A DNA stretch of 6,066 bases, from assembly GCA_937967765.1 (NCBI GenBank), contig CALCML010000272.1, forward strand, positions 1-6,066, read 5' to 3'. A model generated the notes under the pieces. The model searched no databases and was not told the origin of the DNA. It was given only the letters and a program-made list of their open reading frames with translations. A program made the translations under genes and the position numbers. Below, in pieces: positions 1 through 5,116 of this stretch (within the stretch, counting starts at the first letter, position 1; every line of letters begins with the position of its first letter). Source of the DNA: an uncultured Carnobacterium sp. (GTDB lineage: Bacteria; Bacillota; Bacilli; Lactobacillales; Aerococcaceae).

Positions 1-11
1 ATTGAGCTCAT
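1..11 (-). CDS. Possible start of a further minus-strand gene, cut by the left edge
   Basis: On the minus strand an ATG lies at 11-9, followed by AGC TCA before the window ends. It is preceded by an A-rich purine stretch ending in AAGGGG (plus-strand 21-26), nine bases upstream, which is a normal distance for a ribosome binding site. It lies beyond the rhaD terminator, as expected for the next gene in the same direction. Only three codons are visible, so the product is unknown. A TTGACA hexamer (plus-strand 13-18) falls in the RBS-ATG gap and is probably coincidental. No clear promoter was found in 27-107. The call rests only on RBS plus ATG and could be chance. Confidence 0.35.
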
Positions 12-107
12 CTGTCAATACCCCTTTTTTATTGTAGTTACCTCTTTATTTTACAACAGTTCTAGGGCAATGTACATGAATGGAGACTTGGGAGCTCGGG
101 AAAATGC

Positions 108-140
108 AAAAAAGGACAAGCTTTTTCAGCCTGCCCCTTT
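108..140 (-). terminator. Rho-independent terminator of rhaD
   Basis: Read on the minus strand, the segment just past the rhaD stop folds as AAAGG, a bulged G, then GCAGGC pairing with GCTTGTCCTTT. This gives about 11 bp including two G-T pairs, around a seven-base A-rich loop. Six T residues follow (plus-strand A run 108-113), partly shared with the stem base. The position 15 bases after the stop codon fits. The stem has a bulge and wobbles, so it is weaker than the other terminators in this window. Confidence 0.65.
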
Positions 141-154
141 CAATTTCTCTTTGA

Positions 155-962
155 TTAAACGTCTAAAAATCCTTCGTGCAGAGTCATATTAAAGTATTCC
201 GCAATTTCTTGTAATTGCACATCTGTAATTTCTTGTAGAATTTTACCGCCTTGTGCACCGACTTGAGAGTAAATCATCGCTGCTTTTTCAATCACTTCAA
301 TCAAACCATATGTTTCATCCAGTATATCGCCTGCCGCAAATAATCCATGGTGTGGCCAAATCACAGCTCTGAACTCTGCCATTTTCGCAGCTGTTGCTTC
401 CCCGATTGCGTTTGTTCCTGGTGTCTTATAAGGAATCACACCGATACCTTCTGGGAACACAACGATTGATTCAGCTTGCATTTTCCAAAGAAGTCTTGAT
501 AAATGACGTTCGTCCAATGGTTGTGTGAAGCTTAACGCGATTAAGTTTGTTGGGTGGCAATGGGAGACTACTTTATGATTCGGATTCACTTTGAGTCGTT
601 CGATGTGGCTCATTAAGTGGCTCGCGAATTCTGAAGTTGGTTTTCCGCCATCTTCGAATCCCCATAGTAATTCTGCTTTTTGTCCATCTTCAGAAATACG
701 AACCAAACCTAAATCAAGAAGCGGTTGGTTTGTCACGTTTCTGAATCCCTGTTACTAAGTAATAGTAGCCTGCAAGTGTTAATCCATCGAACCCTAAGTC
801 TAGGACACGTTTCACTTCTTTTACGTCTTCATAACCTTCTACTTCGCTCACTTCTAATCGTACTGAGACATTTCCGCCATTACGTTCATCCCAATAACGT
901 AACGATTCTTTTGTCAGTTTACATAATTTTTTTACTGCTGGTGATTCAAAAAATTTTGTCAT
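155..962 (-). pseudogene. rhaD: Rhamnulose-1-phosphate aldolase, disrupted by an internal frameshifting deletion
   Basis: RhaD is a zinc-dependent cytosolic class II aldolase that splits L-rhamnulose-1-phosphate into DHAP and L-lactaldehyde, the last step of rhamnose catabolism. The N-terminal frame (962 to about 747) carries the W-D-E-R-N-G-G-N block (residues 24-31; N28 and N31 match the phosphate-contacting N29/N32 of E. coli RhaD as I recall it) and runs to V-T-G. It then shifts and stops at 714. The second frame (about 745 to 155) continues with F-R-N-V-T-N-Q and keeps the catalytic Glu in P-T-S-E, the zinc ligands in H-C-H and in W-P-H-H-G, and an intact C-terminus. Joining the frames with the missing S-G-K-F gives about 272 residues, against 274 in E. 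coli. The lesion is best explained by loss of 11 nt near 745/746, which also removes the S75-equivalent phosphate-binding Ser. The start at 962 is supported by AAGGGAG (plus-strand 972-978), nine bases upstream. No rhaA, rhaB or regulator lies beside it in the window. Confidence 0.9.
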
Positions 963-971
963 TTTTCAATT

Positions 972-978
972 CTCCCTT
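972..978 (-). promoter_or_regulatory. Ribosome binding site of rhaD
   Basis: AAGGGAG on the minus strand sits nine bases before the ATG at 962-960. It fixes the start of the aldolase reading frame and shows that the initiation region is still intact although the gene body is broken. Confidence 0.75.
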
Positions 979-1021
979 AATTTCTTTTTGATAAAACTTG
1001 TTCTCCGTATGCTTTGACTTC

Positions 1022-1030
1022 ATTATACCA
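1022..1030 (-). promoter_or_regulatory. Extended -10 promoter of rhaD
   Basis: The minus strand reads TGG followed by a perfect TATAAT (plus-strand 1022-1027, TGG at 1028-1030), a classic extended -10. The hexamer 17 bases upstream is GGGTTC (plus-strand 1045-1050), a poor -35, so the promoter relies on the extended -10 or on an activator. Transcription would begin near 1015, giving a leader of about 50 bases. Confidence 0.65.
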
Positions 1031-1049
1031 TGCAAGTCCGACTGGAACC

Positions 1050-1070
1050 CCATTTATTTTTTACCATTTA
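1050..1070 (-). repeat. Pair of 7-bp direct repeats next to the rhaD -35
   Basis: The minus strand carries TAAATGG twice (plus-strand CCATTTA at 1050-1056 and 1064-1070), 14 bases start to start with an A-rich spacer. The pair directly abuts the weak -35 region, about -35 to -55 from the predicted start. That is where activators of the AraC/RhaS type bind, so this may be an activator site. The repeats are short and AT-rich, and chance is a real alternative. Confidence 0.25.
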
Positions 1071-1078
1071 GACAAAAT

Positions 1079-1115
1079 AAAGACCGGTAATGCTTCGTCA
1101 GCATTACCGGCTTTT
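1079..1115 (-). terminator. Strong terminator of the lipoprotein gene, probably bidirectional
   Basis: A perfect 10-bp stem (CCGGTAATGC at 1084-1093 with GCATTACCGG at 1101-1110) encloses a seven-base loop. On the minus strand it is followed by TCTTTATTTT, and on the plus strand by CTTTTT, so it could stop transcription from either side. It begins about 15 bases after the lipoprotein stop codon and separates that gene from rhaD. Confidence 0.9.
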
Positions 1116-1124
1116 TCAGTTTAA

Positions 1125-2114
1125 TTATTCAAATTTTGTCTTATTGGCTTCGTTTGCTGGCTTCATATCGATTTGAAGAAGGTTCACTAAATTCTTATCA
1201 TCGATCGTTGCATTGCCTTTGTCATCCACCTTAATCGCTAAATAGTGTTCGTTTCTATCGTAATAATCCATTCCTTCTAAATTGACATATCCATCCCCTC
1301 TAAATCCAATAGCGGCTAAACGGTAAATGAATTTATACAAGAGCGCTTTTGTAAAGTCTGTTTGTCCGACTTTTTGCGTTTCTTCTACGATTCCATCGAA
1401 GAAATCTTTGTTATTTGTTTGGTAACTTGCTTGTACTTCATATTGGTATAAGTCAACACGTGGTGCTTTTAATTTCAAATACACTGTATCGCCTTCCACT
1501 TTATAATCTTCAAGCGTATAAGCTGCCGCTCTTCCAAGAGCATTCGTATTCACTTTTAGATAGATTGGTCCATAAACTTTAATCGGATATTTCACTCCTT
1601 GATACTCGACTTCCCCGTCATTGGAAAATGTTGGGCGTACTTCCTTCAAAAAGTTCACCATGTAATTATTCCAAATACGTGTAAAGAATTCCTCTTGGTT
1701 TGAAGTCCCTGTTGCTTTTAGAAGCACGTCAAAGTTTTCTTGATTGACAAAGACGGCATCCACAAGTTTTAAAGCTTCTTGAACTTTTGTATCAGTGATA
1801 CTCTTTTTCTTCTCATTCAAGGCCTCTACTGCTTTTTGCACACCCTCCAAGTTCATCGTAACTGTTTTTCCGCTATTTGATTCAACATACGTTTGTTCGT
1901 ATTTCGTCATTGGTGCGACCTTTGCATTCCAGTCAAATGAGGCTGCTGGATTTTTGCTATCTGTTGTATATTCAACGACTGCTTGCGTAGTCGTTGTCGC
2001 TTCTGTTGTTTCCTTTGTTGATTCTGATGTCGATTTAGACTGAGAACATCCCGCCACCACTAGTGATAGAACAGCTACACTCCCTGCTAAAAATCGTTTC
2101 GTTCCTTTTTTCAT
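1125..2114 (-). CDS. Predicted surface lipoprotein of unknown function
   Basis: This 329-residue protein has a lipoprotein signal: a basic n-region (K2, K3, K6, R7), a hydrophobic stretch from about 8 to 21, and lipobox V-A-G-C with the lipidated Cys at 23. It should be lipid-anchored on the outer face of the membrane. Residues 24-44 are rich in Ser/Thr and Glu and look like a flexible tether. The rest is soluble and polar with no cysteine after C23. I do not recognise a family. A helical-looking part (about 85-165) precedes a beta-rich part full of Y and V (about 170-230), then a mixed C-terminal part with several aromatic residues. No sortase motif, protease motif or solute-binding signature is evident. 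The start is set by GAGGAG six bases upstream. The gene has its own promoter and terminator, so it appears monocistronic and its neighbours give no hint of function. Confidence 0.88.
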   Translation of the reverse strand: MKKGTKRFLAGSVAVLSLVVAGCSQSKSTSESTKETTEATTTTQAVVEYTTDSKNPAASFDWNAKVAPMTKYEQTYVESNSGKTVTMNLEGVQKAVEALNEKKKSITDTKVQEALKLVDAVFVNQENFDVLLKATGTSNQEEFFTRIWNNYMVNFLKEVRPTFSNDGEVEYQGVKYPIKVYGPIYLKVNTNALGRAAAYTLEDYKVEGDTVYLKLKAPRVDLYQYEVQASYQTNNKDFFDGIVEETQKVGQTDFTKALLYKFIYRLAAIGFRGDGYVNLEGMDYYDRNEHYLAIKVDDKGNATIDDKNLVNLLQIDMKPANEANKTKFE

Positions 2115-2120
2115 AAATGA

Positions 2121-2126
2121 CTCCTC
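2121..2126 (-). promoter_or_regulatory. Ribosome binding site of the lipoprotein gene
   Basis: GAGGAG on the minus strand lies six bases before the ATG at 2114-2112, ideal spacing, and supports that start. Confidence 0.75.
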
Positions 2127-2166
2127 TCATCTCATATAGAGAATTATTTCACGATTACTTGAAATT

Positions 2167-2195
2167 ATTATACCATAACCCTTTGAGTTCCAAAA
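2167..2195 (-). promoter_or_regulatory. Extended -10 promoter of the lipoprotein gene
   Basis: The minus strand has TGG-TATAAT (plus-strand 2167-2175), a perfect -10 with extended element. Seventeen bases upstream is TTTTGG (2190-2195), a weak -35. The predicted start near 2160 gives a leader of about 45 bases. Confidence 0.6.
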
Positions 2196-2238
2196 CAAAT
2201 TTCCACAAAATCCAATCATACCAACGAAACAATCGCAT

Positions 2239-2270
2239 AAAAAAAGCACCCTCACTATCGTGAGAGTGCT
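2239..2270 (-). terminator. Rho-independent terminator of the phosphoglucomutase gene
   Basis: On the minus strand GCACTCTCAC pairs with GTGAGGGTGC (plus-strand 2246-2255 with 2260-2269), 9 of 10 pairs with one mismatch, around a four-base loop. Seven T residues follow (plus-strand 2239-2245). It begins about 12 bases after the stop codon at 2282. Confidence 0.88.
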
Positions 2271-2281
2271 CGCTTTATTGA

Positions 2282-3994
2282 TTATTGTAATTTTTCTAAG
2301 TCAGCTTGTAAGGCTACTACTTTTTCTTTTGCAGCTTCTTCACTATCTGCTTTTGCACCGATGTAGAACTTAATTTTTGGTTCTGTACCACTTGGGCGAA
2401 CTGCAATCCAAGATCCATCTTCTAAAATATATTTCAATACATTTGAAGTTGGAAGTCCGATTTCTGAAACGACACCGTTCGCATCTTTTTGCTCATTCAC
2501 TGCGAAGTCTTGTGCTAGAGCTACTTTTAATCCTCCAAAGCTTGTTGGAACAGAAGCGCGTAAACCGTCAAGTAATGCTTTGATTTTTTGTGGACCTTCT
2601 AAACCAGCTACTGTTACAGAAATTGTTTTCTCTAAGAAGTACCCGTGTTTTGCGTATAATGCTTGAAGTCCGTCATATAAAGTCTTACCTTCGTTCTTGA
2701 AGTGAGCCGCTACTTCTGTGAGTAATAACACTGCTTGTACGGCATCTTTATCACGGACGAATGATTTCACAAGGTAGCCATAACTTTCTTCGAAACCGAA
2801 CATGAATGTATGCTCTCCTGTTTCTTCGTCGTGTTGGATTTGTTCTGCGATGAATTTGAATCCTGTTAATACATTCATCATTTCAGCGCCATAACTCTTA
2901 GCAACTGCTGTTGGAAGTTCGCTACTTACGATTGATTTCACGACAAGCGCATTACTTGGAAGAGTTCCTGCTTGTTGGTGAGCGTATAATAAGTAATCAA
3001 CTAAAATTGCCGCGATTTGGTTTCCTGTAATCACTTGGTAGCTTCCATCTGGCAAGCGTACGGCTGCACCCATACGGTCTGCATCCGGGTCAGTCGCTAA
3101 TAATACATCAGCACCCACTTTTTTCCCTAATTCTACTGCATATTCAAATGCGCCTGCTTCTTCAGGGTTTGGAGATTTAACTGTTGAGAAGTCTCCATCT
3201 GGCACTGCTTGTTCTTCAACAACGTGCAAGCCTTTGAAGTTTGCTTGTTCTAATGCTTTTTCAACAAGCATTAAACCAGTACCATGTAATGGTGTATACA
3301 CCACTGATAATCCTTCCACATCGCTAAGAAGTTTGGGATTTACAGAGACTGTTTTAATTTCTTTCAAGTACGCATCATCGACGTCTTTTCCGATAATCGT
3401 TACAAGTCCTGATGCTTCTAACGCTTCATCATCTAACACTTCGATTTCAAGTGGATTGGCTACTTGGCGCACATATGCCGTTAATGCATCCGCGTCTTTT
3501 GGAGGCATTTGACCACCGTCTTCACCGTATACTTTATATCCGTTGTAAGCTGCTGGGTTATGACTAGCTGTAATCATAATTCCGGCAAATGTATGCAAGT
3601 GACGTACTGCAAACGATAATTCTGGTGTTGGACGTAAGCTTTCAAATACATACGAAGAAATCCCATGAGTTGCCAAAGTACGTGCAGACTCCATTGCGAA
3701 TTCTGGTGAAAAATGACGTGAATCGTAAGCAATCGCTACCCCACGTTTTTTCGCTTCTTCCCCGTAACTTTCAATTAAGCGTGATAATCCTTCTGTTGCC
3801 TGACGCACTGTGTAAGTGTTCATGCGATTAATCCCAGGTCCAACAATTCCACGCATTCCCGCAGTACCAAACTCTAATGGTGTATAGAAGGCTTCCTCTT
3901 TTTGTGTGTCATCCATTGATTGTAATTGCACTTTTAATCCTTCTTCAAGTGCCTCAAAAGATTCCCATAATTTTGCTGTTTCTTTCCAACTCAT
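2282..3994 (-). CDS. pgcA: Phosphoglucomutase/phosphomannomutase (alpha-D-phosphohexomutase family)
   Basis: A cytosolic magnesium enzyme that interconverts glucose-6-phosphate and glucose-1-phosphate through a phosphoserine, feeding UDP-glucose and wall or capsule polysaccharide synthesis. All family hallmarks are present (570-residue numbering): G-T-A-G-M-R-G at 43-49, catalytic T-A-S-H-N-P at 142-147 with phospho-Ser 144, metal loop D-P-D-A-D-R at 302-307, sugar-binding G-F-E-E-S-Y-G at 400-406, and phosphate-binding R-P-S-G-T-E-P-K at 533-540. Length matches Gram-positive PgcA/Pgm (about 570-580). The frame extends upstream to a TTG at 4069, but that codon lies inside the promoter -35 box. 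AAGGAG at 4005-4010 points to ATG 4000 (4-base gap) or ATG 3994 (10-base gap). I chose 3994 because of spacing and because homologues begin close to this residue; 4000 would add two residues. It may also act on mannose phosphates. The symbol pgm is equally used. Confidence 0.95.
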   Translation of the reverse strand: MSWKETAKLWESFEALEEGLKVQLQSMDDTQKEEAFYTPLEFGTAGMRGIVGPGINRMNTYTVRQATEGLSRLIESYGEEAKKRGVAIAYDSRHFSPEFAMESARTLATHGISSYVFESLRPTPELSFAVRHLHTFAGIMITASHNPAAYNGYKVYGEDGGQMPPKDADALTAYVRQVANPLEIEVLDDEALEASGLVTIIGKDVDDAYLKEIKTVSVNPKLLSDVEGLSVVYTPLHGTGLMLVEKALEQANFKGLHVVEEQAVPDGDFSTVKSPNPEEAGAFEYAVELGKKVGADVLLATDPDADRMGAAVRLPDGSYQVITGNQIAAILVDYLLYAHQQAGTLPSNALVVKSIVSSELPTAVAKSYGAEMMNVLTGFKFIAEQIQHDEETGEHTFMFGFEESYGYLVKSFVRDKDAVQAVLLLTEVAAHFKNEGKTLYDGLQALYAKHGYFLEKTISVTVAGLEGPQKIKALLDGLRASVPTSFGGLKVALAQDFAVNEQKDANGVVSEIGLPTSNVLKYILEDGSWIAVRPSGTEPKIKFYIGAKADSEEAAKEKVVALQADLEKLQ

Positions 3995-4004
3995 TTGCAT
4001 CCGT

Positions 4005-4010
4005 CTCCTT
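4005..4010 (-). promoter_or_regulatory. Ribosome binding site deciding the phosphoglucomutase start
   Basis: AAGGAG on the minus strand sits 4 bases before one ATG (4000) and 10 bases before a second in-frame ATG (3994). It excludes the long TTG-initiated version. The second ATG is better spaced for a Gram-positive ribosome. Confidence 0.75.
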
Positions 4011-4040
4011 CTACTGAGTAATAATATCTTACCTTCTTTT

Positions 4041-4069
4041 ATTATCACCGATTTTCCGAATAGTTTCAA
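4041..4069 (-). promoter_or_regulatory. Sigma-A promoter of the phosphoglucomutase gene
   Basis: TTGAAA (plus-strand 4064-4069) and GATAAT (4041-4046) on the minus strand are separated by exactly 17 bases, each one mismatch from consensus. Transcription would begin near 4034, giving a leader of about 35-40 bases. The promoter starts just past the LysR stop codon, so the enzyme can be expressed independently of the regulator. Confidence 0.75.
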
Positions 4070-4081
4070 CCTCTTTGTGAA

Positions 4082-5014
4082 CTAAAAATCAAGATTTTGA
4101 ACTTCGAAGCCGTATTCCTGAATATGTGTTTTCAGCATATGCAAGAATCGTTCTGCTTCCTTCGATAATTTTCGTTGATCGTGTTGTAAGATTCCGAGTT
4201 CCATTGTATCTTCTACGTCCAGCGGCACCGCAACAATCTTATCATCGTTTAGTTTGCTACTAATAATCCCTGAACTGATGGTGTATCCATTTAAACCGAC
4301 CATTAAGTTAAAGATGGTCGCACGGTCACTTACCTTAATGCTCTTCTTATGCTCCATCGTGCTGAGGATTTCCTCTGAGAAGTAGAATGAGTTTTCTTCT
4401 CCTTGTTCATAGGACAAATAAGGATAGTCTTCTAATTCTTCTAGCGTAATGCTCTCTTTTTCAGCAAGTGGATTTTGCGTGCTTAAGAATACGTGCGGTT
4501 GTGCCGTGAAGAGTGGCGTGAAGACTAAGTTCTTTTCTTTGAATAATTTTTCCATGACTTTGCGGTTGAAATCATTCAAATACAAGACCCCAATCTCACT
4601 CTTATAGTTCGTTAAGTCTTCTAGAATGTTTTGTGTTTCTGTTTCACGAAGCGTGAATTGATATTCGTCTCCTGCTTCCTTTTGAATAAAATCAACAAAG
4701 GCATGCACCACGAACGCATAGTGTTGCGCCGATACAGAGAATGTCCGTTTCCGTTTCGTTTGTCGTTTGTATTTTTCTTCCATCAAATTGACTTGGTCGA
4801 GGACTTGGCGAGCATAGACTAAAAACTCACGCCCTTCTCCCGTCAATGTAATTCCAGTATTCCCCCGTTGAAAGAGGGTGATATCCATTTCTAATTCCAA
4901 CTCACGAATGGCCTTTGATAAACTTGGTTGGCTGACATATAAGTCTTTTGCGGCTTCATTCATGGAGCCTTTTTCAACGATTTTCTCGAAATATATTAAT
5001 TGTTGAATTCTCAT
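4082..5014 (-). CDS. LysR-family transcriptional regulator, CpsY/MtaR-like
   Basis: A 310-residue cytosolic DNA-binding regulator. The N-terminal winged helix-turn-helix is clear at residues 1-60, with G-S-M-N-E-A-A at 16-22 and recognition segment V-S-Q-P-S-L-S-K-A-I-R at 27-37, then the G-I-T-L-T-G-E-G wing. A linker helix (about 60-90) and a two-lobed effector-binding domain (about 92-300) follow; length is typical. From memory, the first 90 residues resemble the streptococcal CpsY/MtaR group (M-R-I-Q-Q-L start), which controls methionine transport and surface or immune-evasion genes. The effector domain was not compared, so target and ligand are unknown. The start at 5014 is supported by AAGGGAG seven bases upstream and by the family N-terminus. 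The longer frame from 5092 begins inside the upstream gene's terminator. No terminator follows the gene, so transcripts may run into the phosphoglucomutase gene. Confidence 0.92.
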   Translation of the reverse strand: MRIQQLIYFEKIVEKGSMNEAAKDLYVSQPSLSKAIRELELEMDITLFQRGNTGITLTGEGREFLVYARQVLDQVNLMEEKYKRQTKRKRTFSVSAQHYAFVVHAFVDFIQKEAGDEYQFTLRETETQNILEDLTNYKSEIGVLYLNDFNRKVMEKLFKEKNLVFTPLFTAQPHVFLSTQNPLAEKESITLEELEDYPYLSYEQGEENSFYFSEEILSTMEHKKSIKVSDRATIFNLMVGLNGYTISSGIISSKLNDDKIVAVPLDVEDTMELGILQHDQRKLSKEAERFLHMLKTHIQEYGFEVQNLDF

Positions 5015-5021
5015 CCGACCA

Positions 5022-5028
5022 CTCCCTT
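5022..5028 (-). promoter_or_regulatory. Ribosome binding site deciding the LysR regulator start
   Basis: AAGGGAG on the minus strand lies seven bases before the ATG at 5014-5012, where the conserved LysR N-terminus begins. It rules out the frame's earlier ATG at 5092. Confidence 0.75.
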
Positions 5029-5039
5029 CTATTACGTTT

Positions 5040-5048
5040 ATTGTACCA
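5040..5048 (-). promoter_or_regulatory. Extended -10 promoter of the LysR regulator gene
   Basis: TGG-TACAAT on the minus strand (plus-strand 5040-5048) is an extended -10 with one mismatch. No good -35 lies at 16-18 bases, where the T-rich tail of the upstream terminator sits. The predicted start near 5033 leaves a short leader of about 19 bases with the RBS inside it. Confidence 0.5.
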
Positions 5049-5056
5049 TCTTCCTG

Positions 5057-5100
5057 CAAAAATAAAAATAAACTCCTCCATGCAATTTGCATGAAGGAGT
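5057..5100 (-). terminator. Rho-independent terminator of the EIIC-type transporter gene
   Basis: On the minus strand ACTCCT-T-CATGCA pairs with TGCATG-G-AGGAGT (stem arms 5072-5084 and 5088-5100): 12 pairs with one internal mismatch around a three-base loop. A T-rich tail interrupted by single A residues follows (plus-strand 5057-5071). It begins about 16 bases after the stop codon at 5117 and isolates the transporter from the LysR gene. Confidence 0.9.
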
Positions 5101-5116
5101 CGATAGGAATTCGTTA

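Noticed and set aside
13..18. Perfect TTGACA on the minus strand at the left edge, a possible -35.
   Set aside because: It sits between a plausible RBS and ATG, and any -10 would be outside the window, so it cannot be supported as a promoter.
71..97. Short palindromes ATGTACAT and GAGCTC in the gap after rhaD.
   Set aside because: They are six to eight bases long, not part of a longer symmetric structure, and expected by chance.
1..192. Plus-strand frame open from the left edge to a TAA at 190-192 (63 codons).
   Set aside because: It runs through the rhaD terminator hairpin and antisense into the rhaD 3' end, has no RBS before its ATG at 70, and resembles no family. An open stretch of this size can occur by chance.
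714..750. Programmed ribosomal frameshift in rhaD.
   Set aside because: No slippery heptamer or downstream structure is evident, and simple slippage would not restore the missing S-G-K-F residues. A deletion explains the data better.
725..991. Plus-strand 88-codon frame opposite the rhaD N-terminal part.
   Set aside because: Leucine-rich antisense shadow with no RBS or family resemblance.
985..1060. Catabolite-responsive (cre) site near the rhaD promoter.
   Set aside because: The closest stretch has too many mismatches to the consensus in its core bases to be called.
5012..5092. Upstream start at 5092 for the LysR gene, adding 26 residues.
   Set aside because: That ATG is in the hairpin of the upstream terminator and ahead of the predicted LysR promoter. 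The family N-terminus and a good RBS place the start at 5014.
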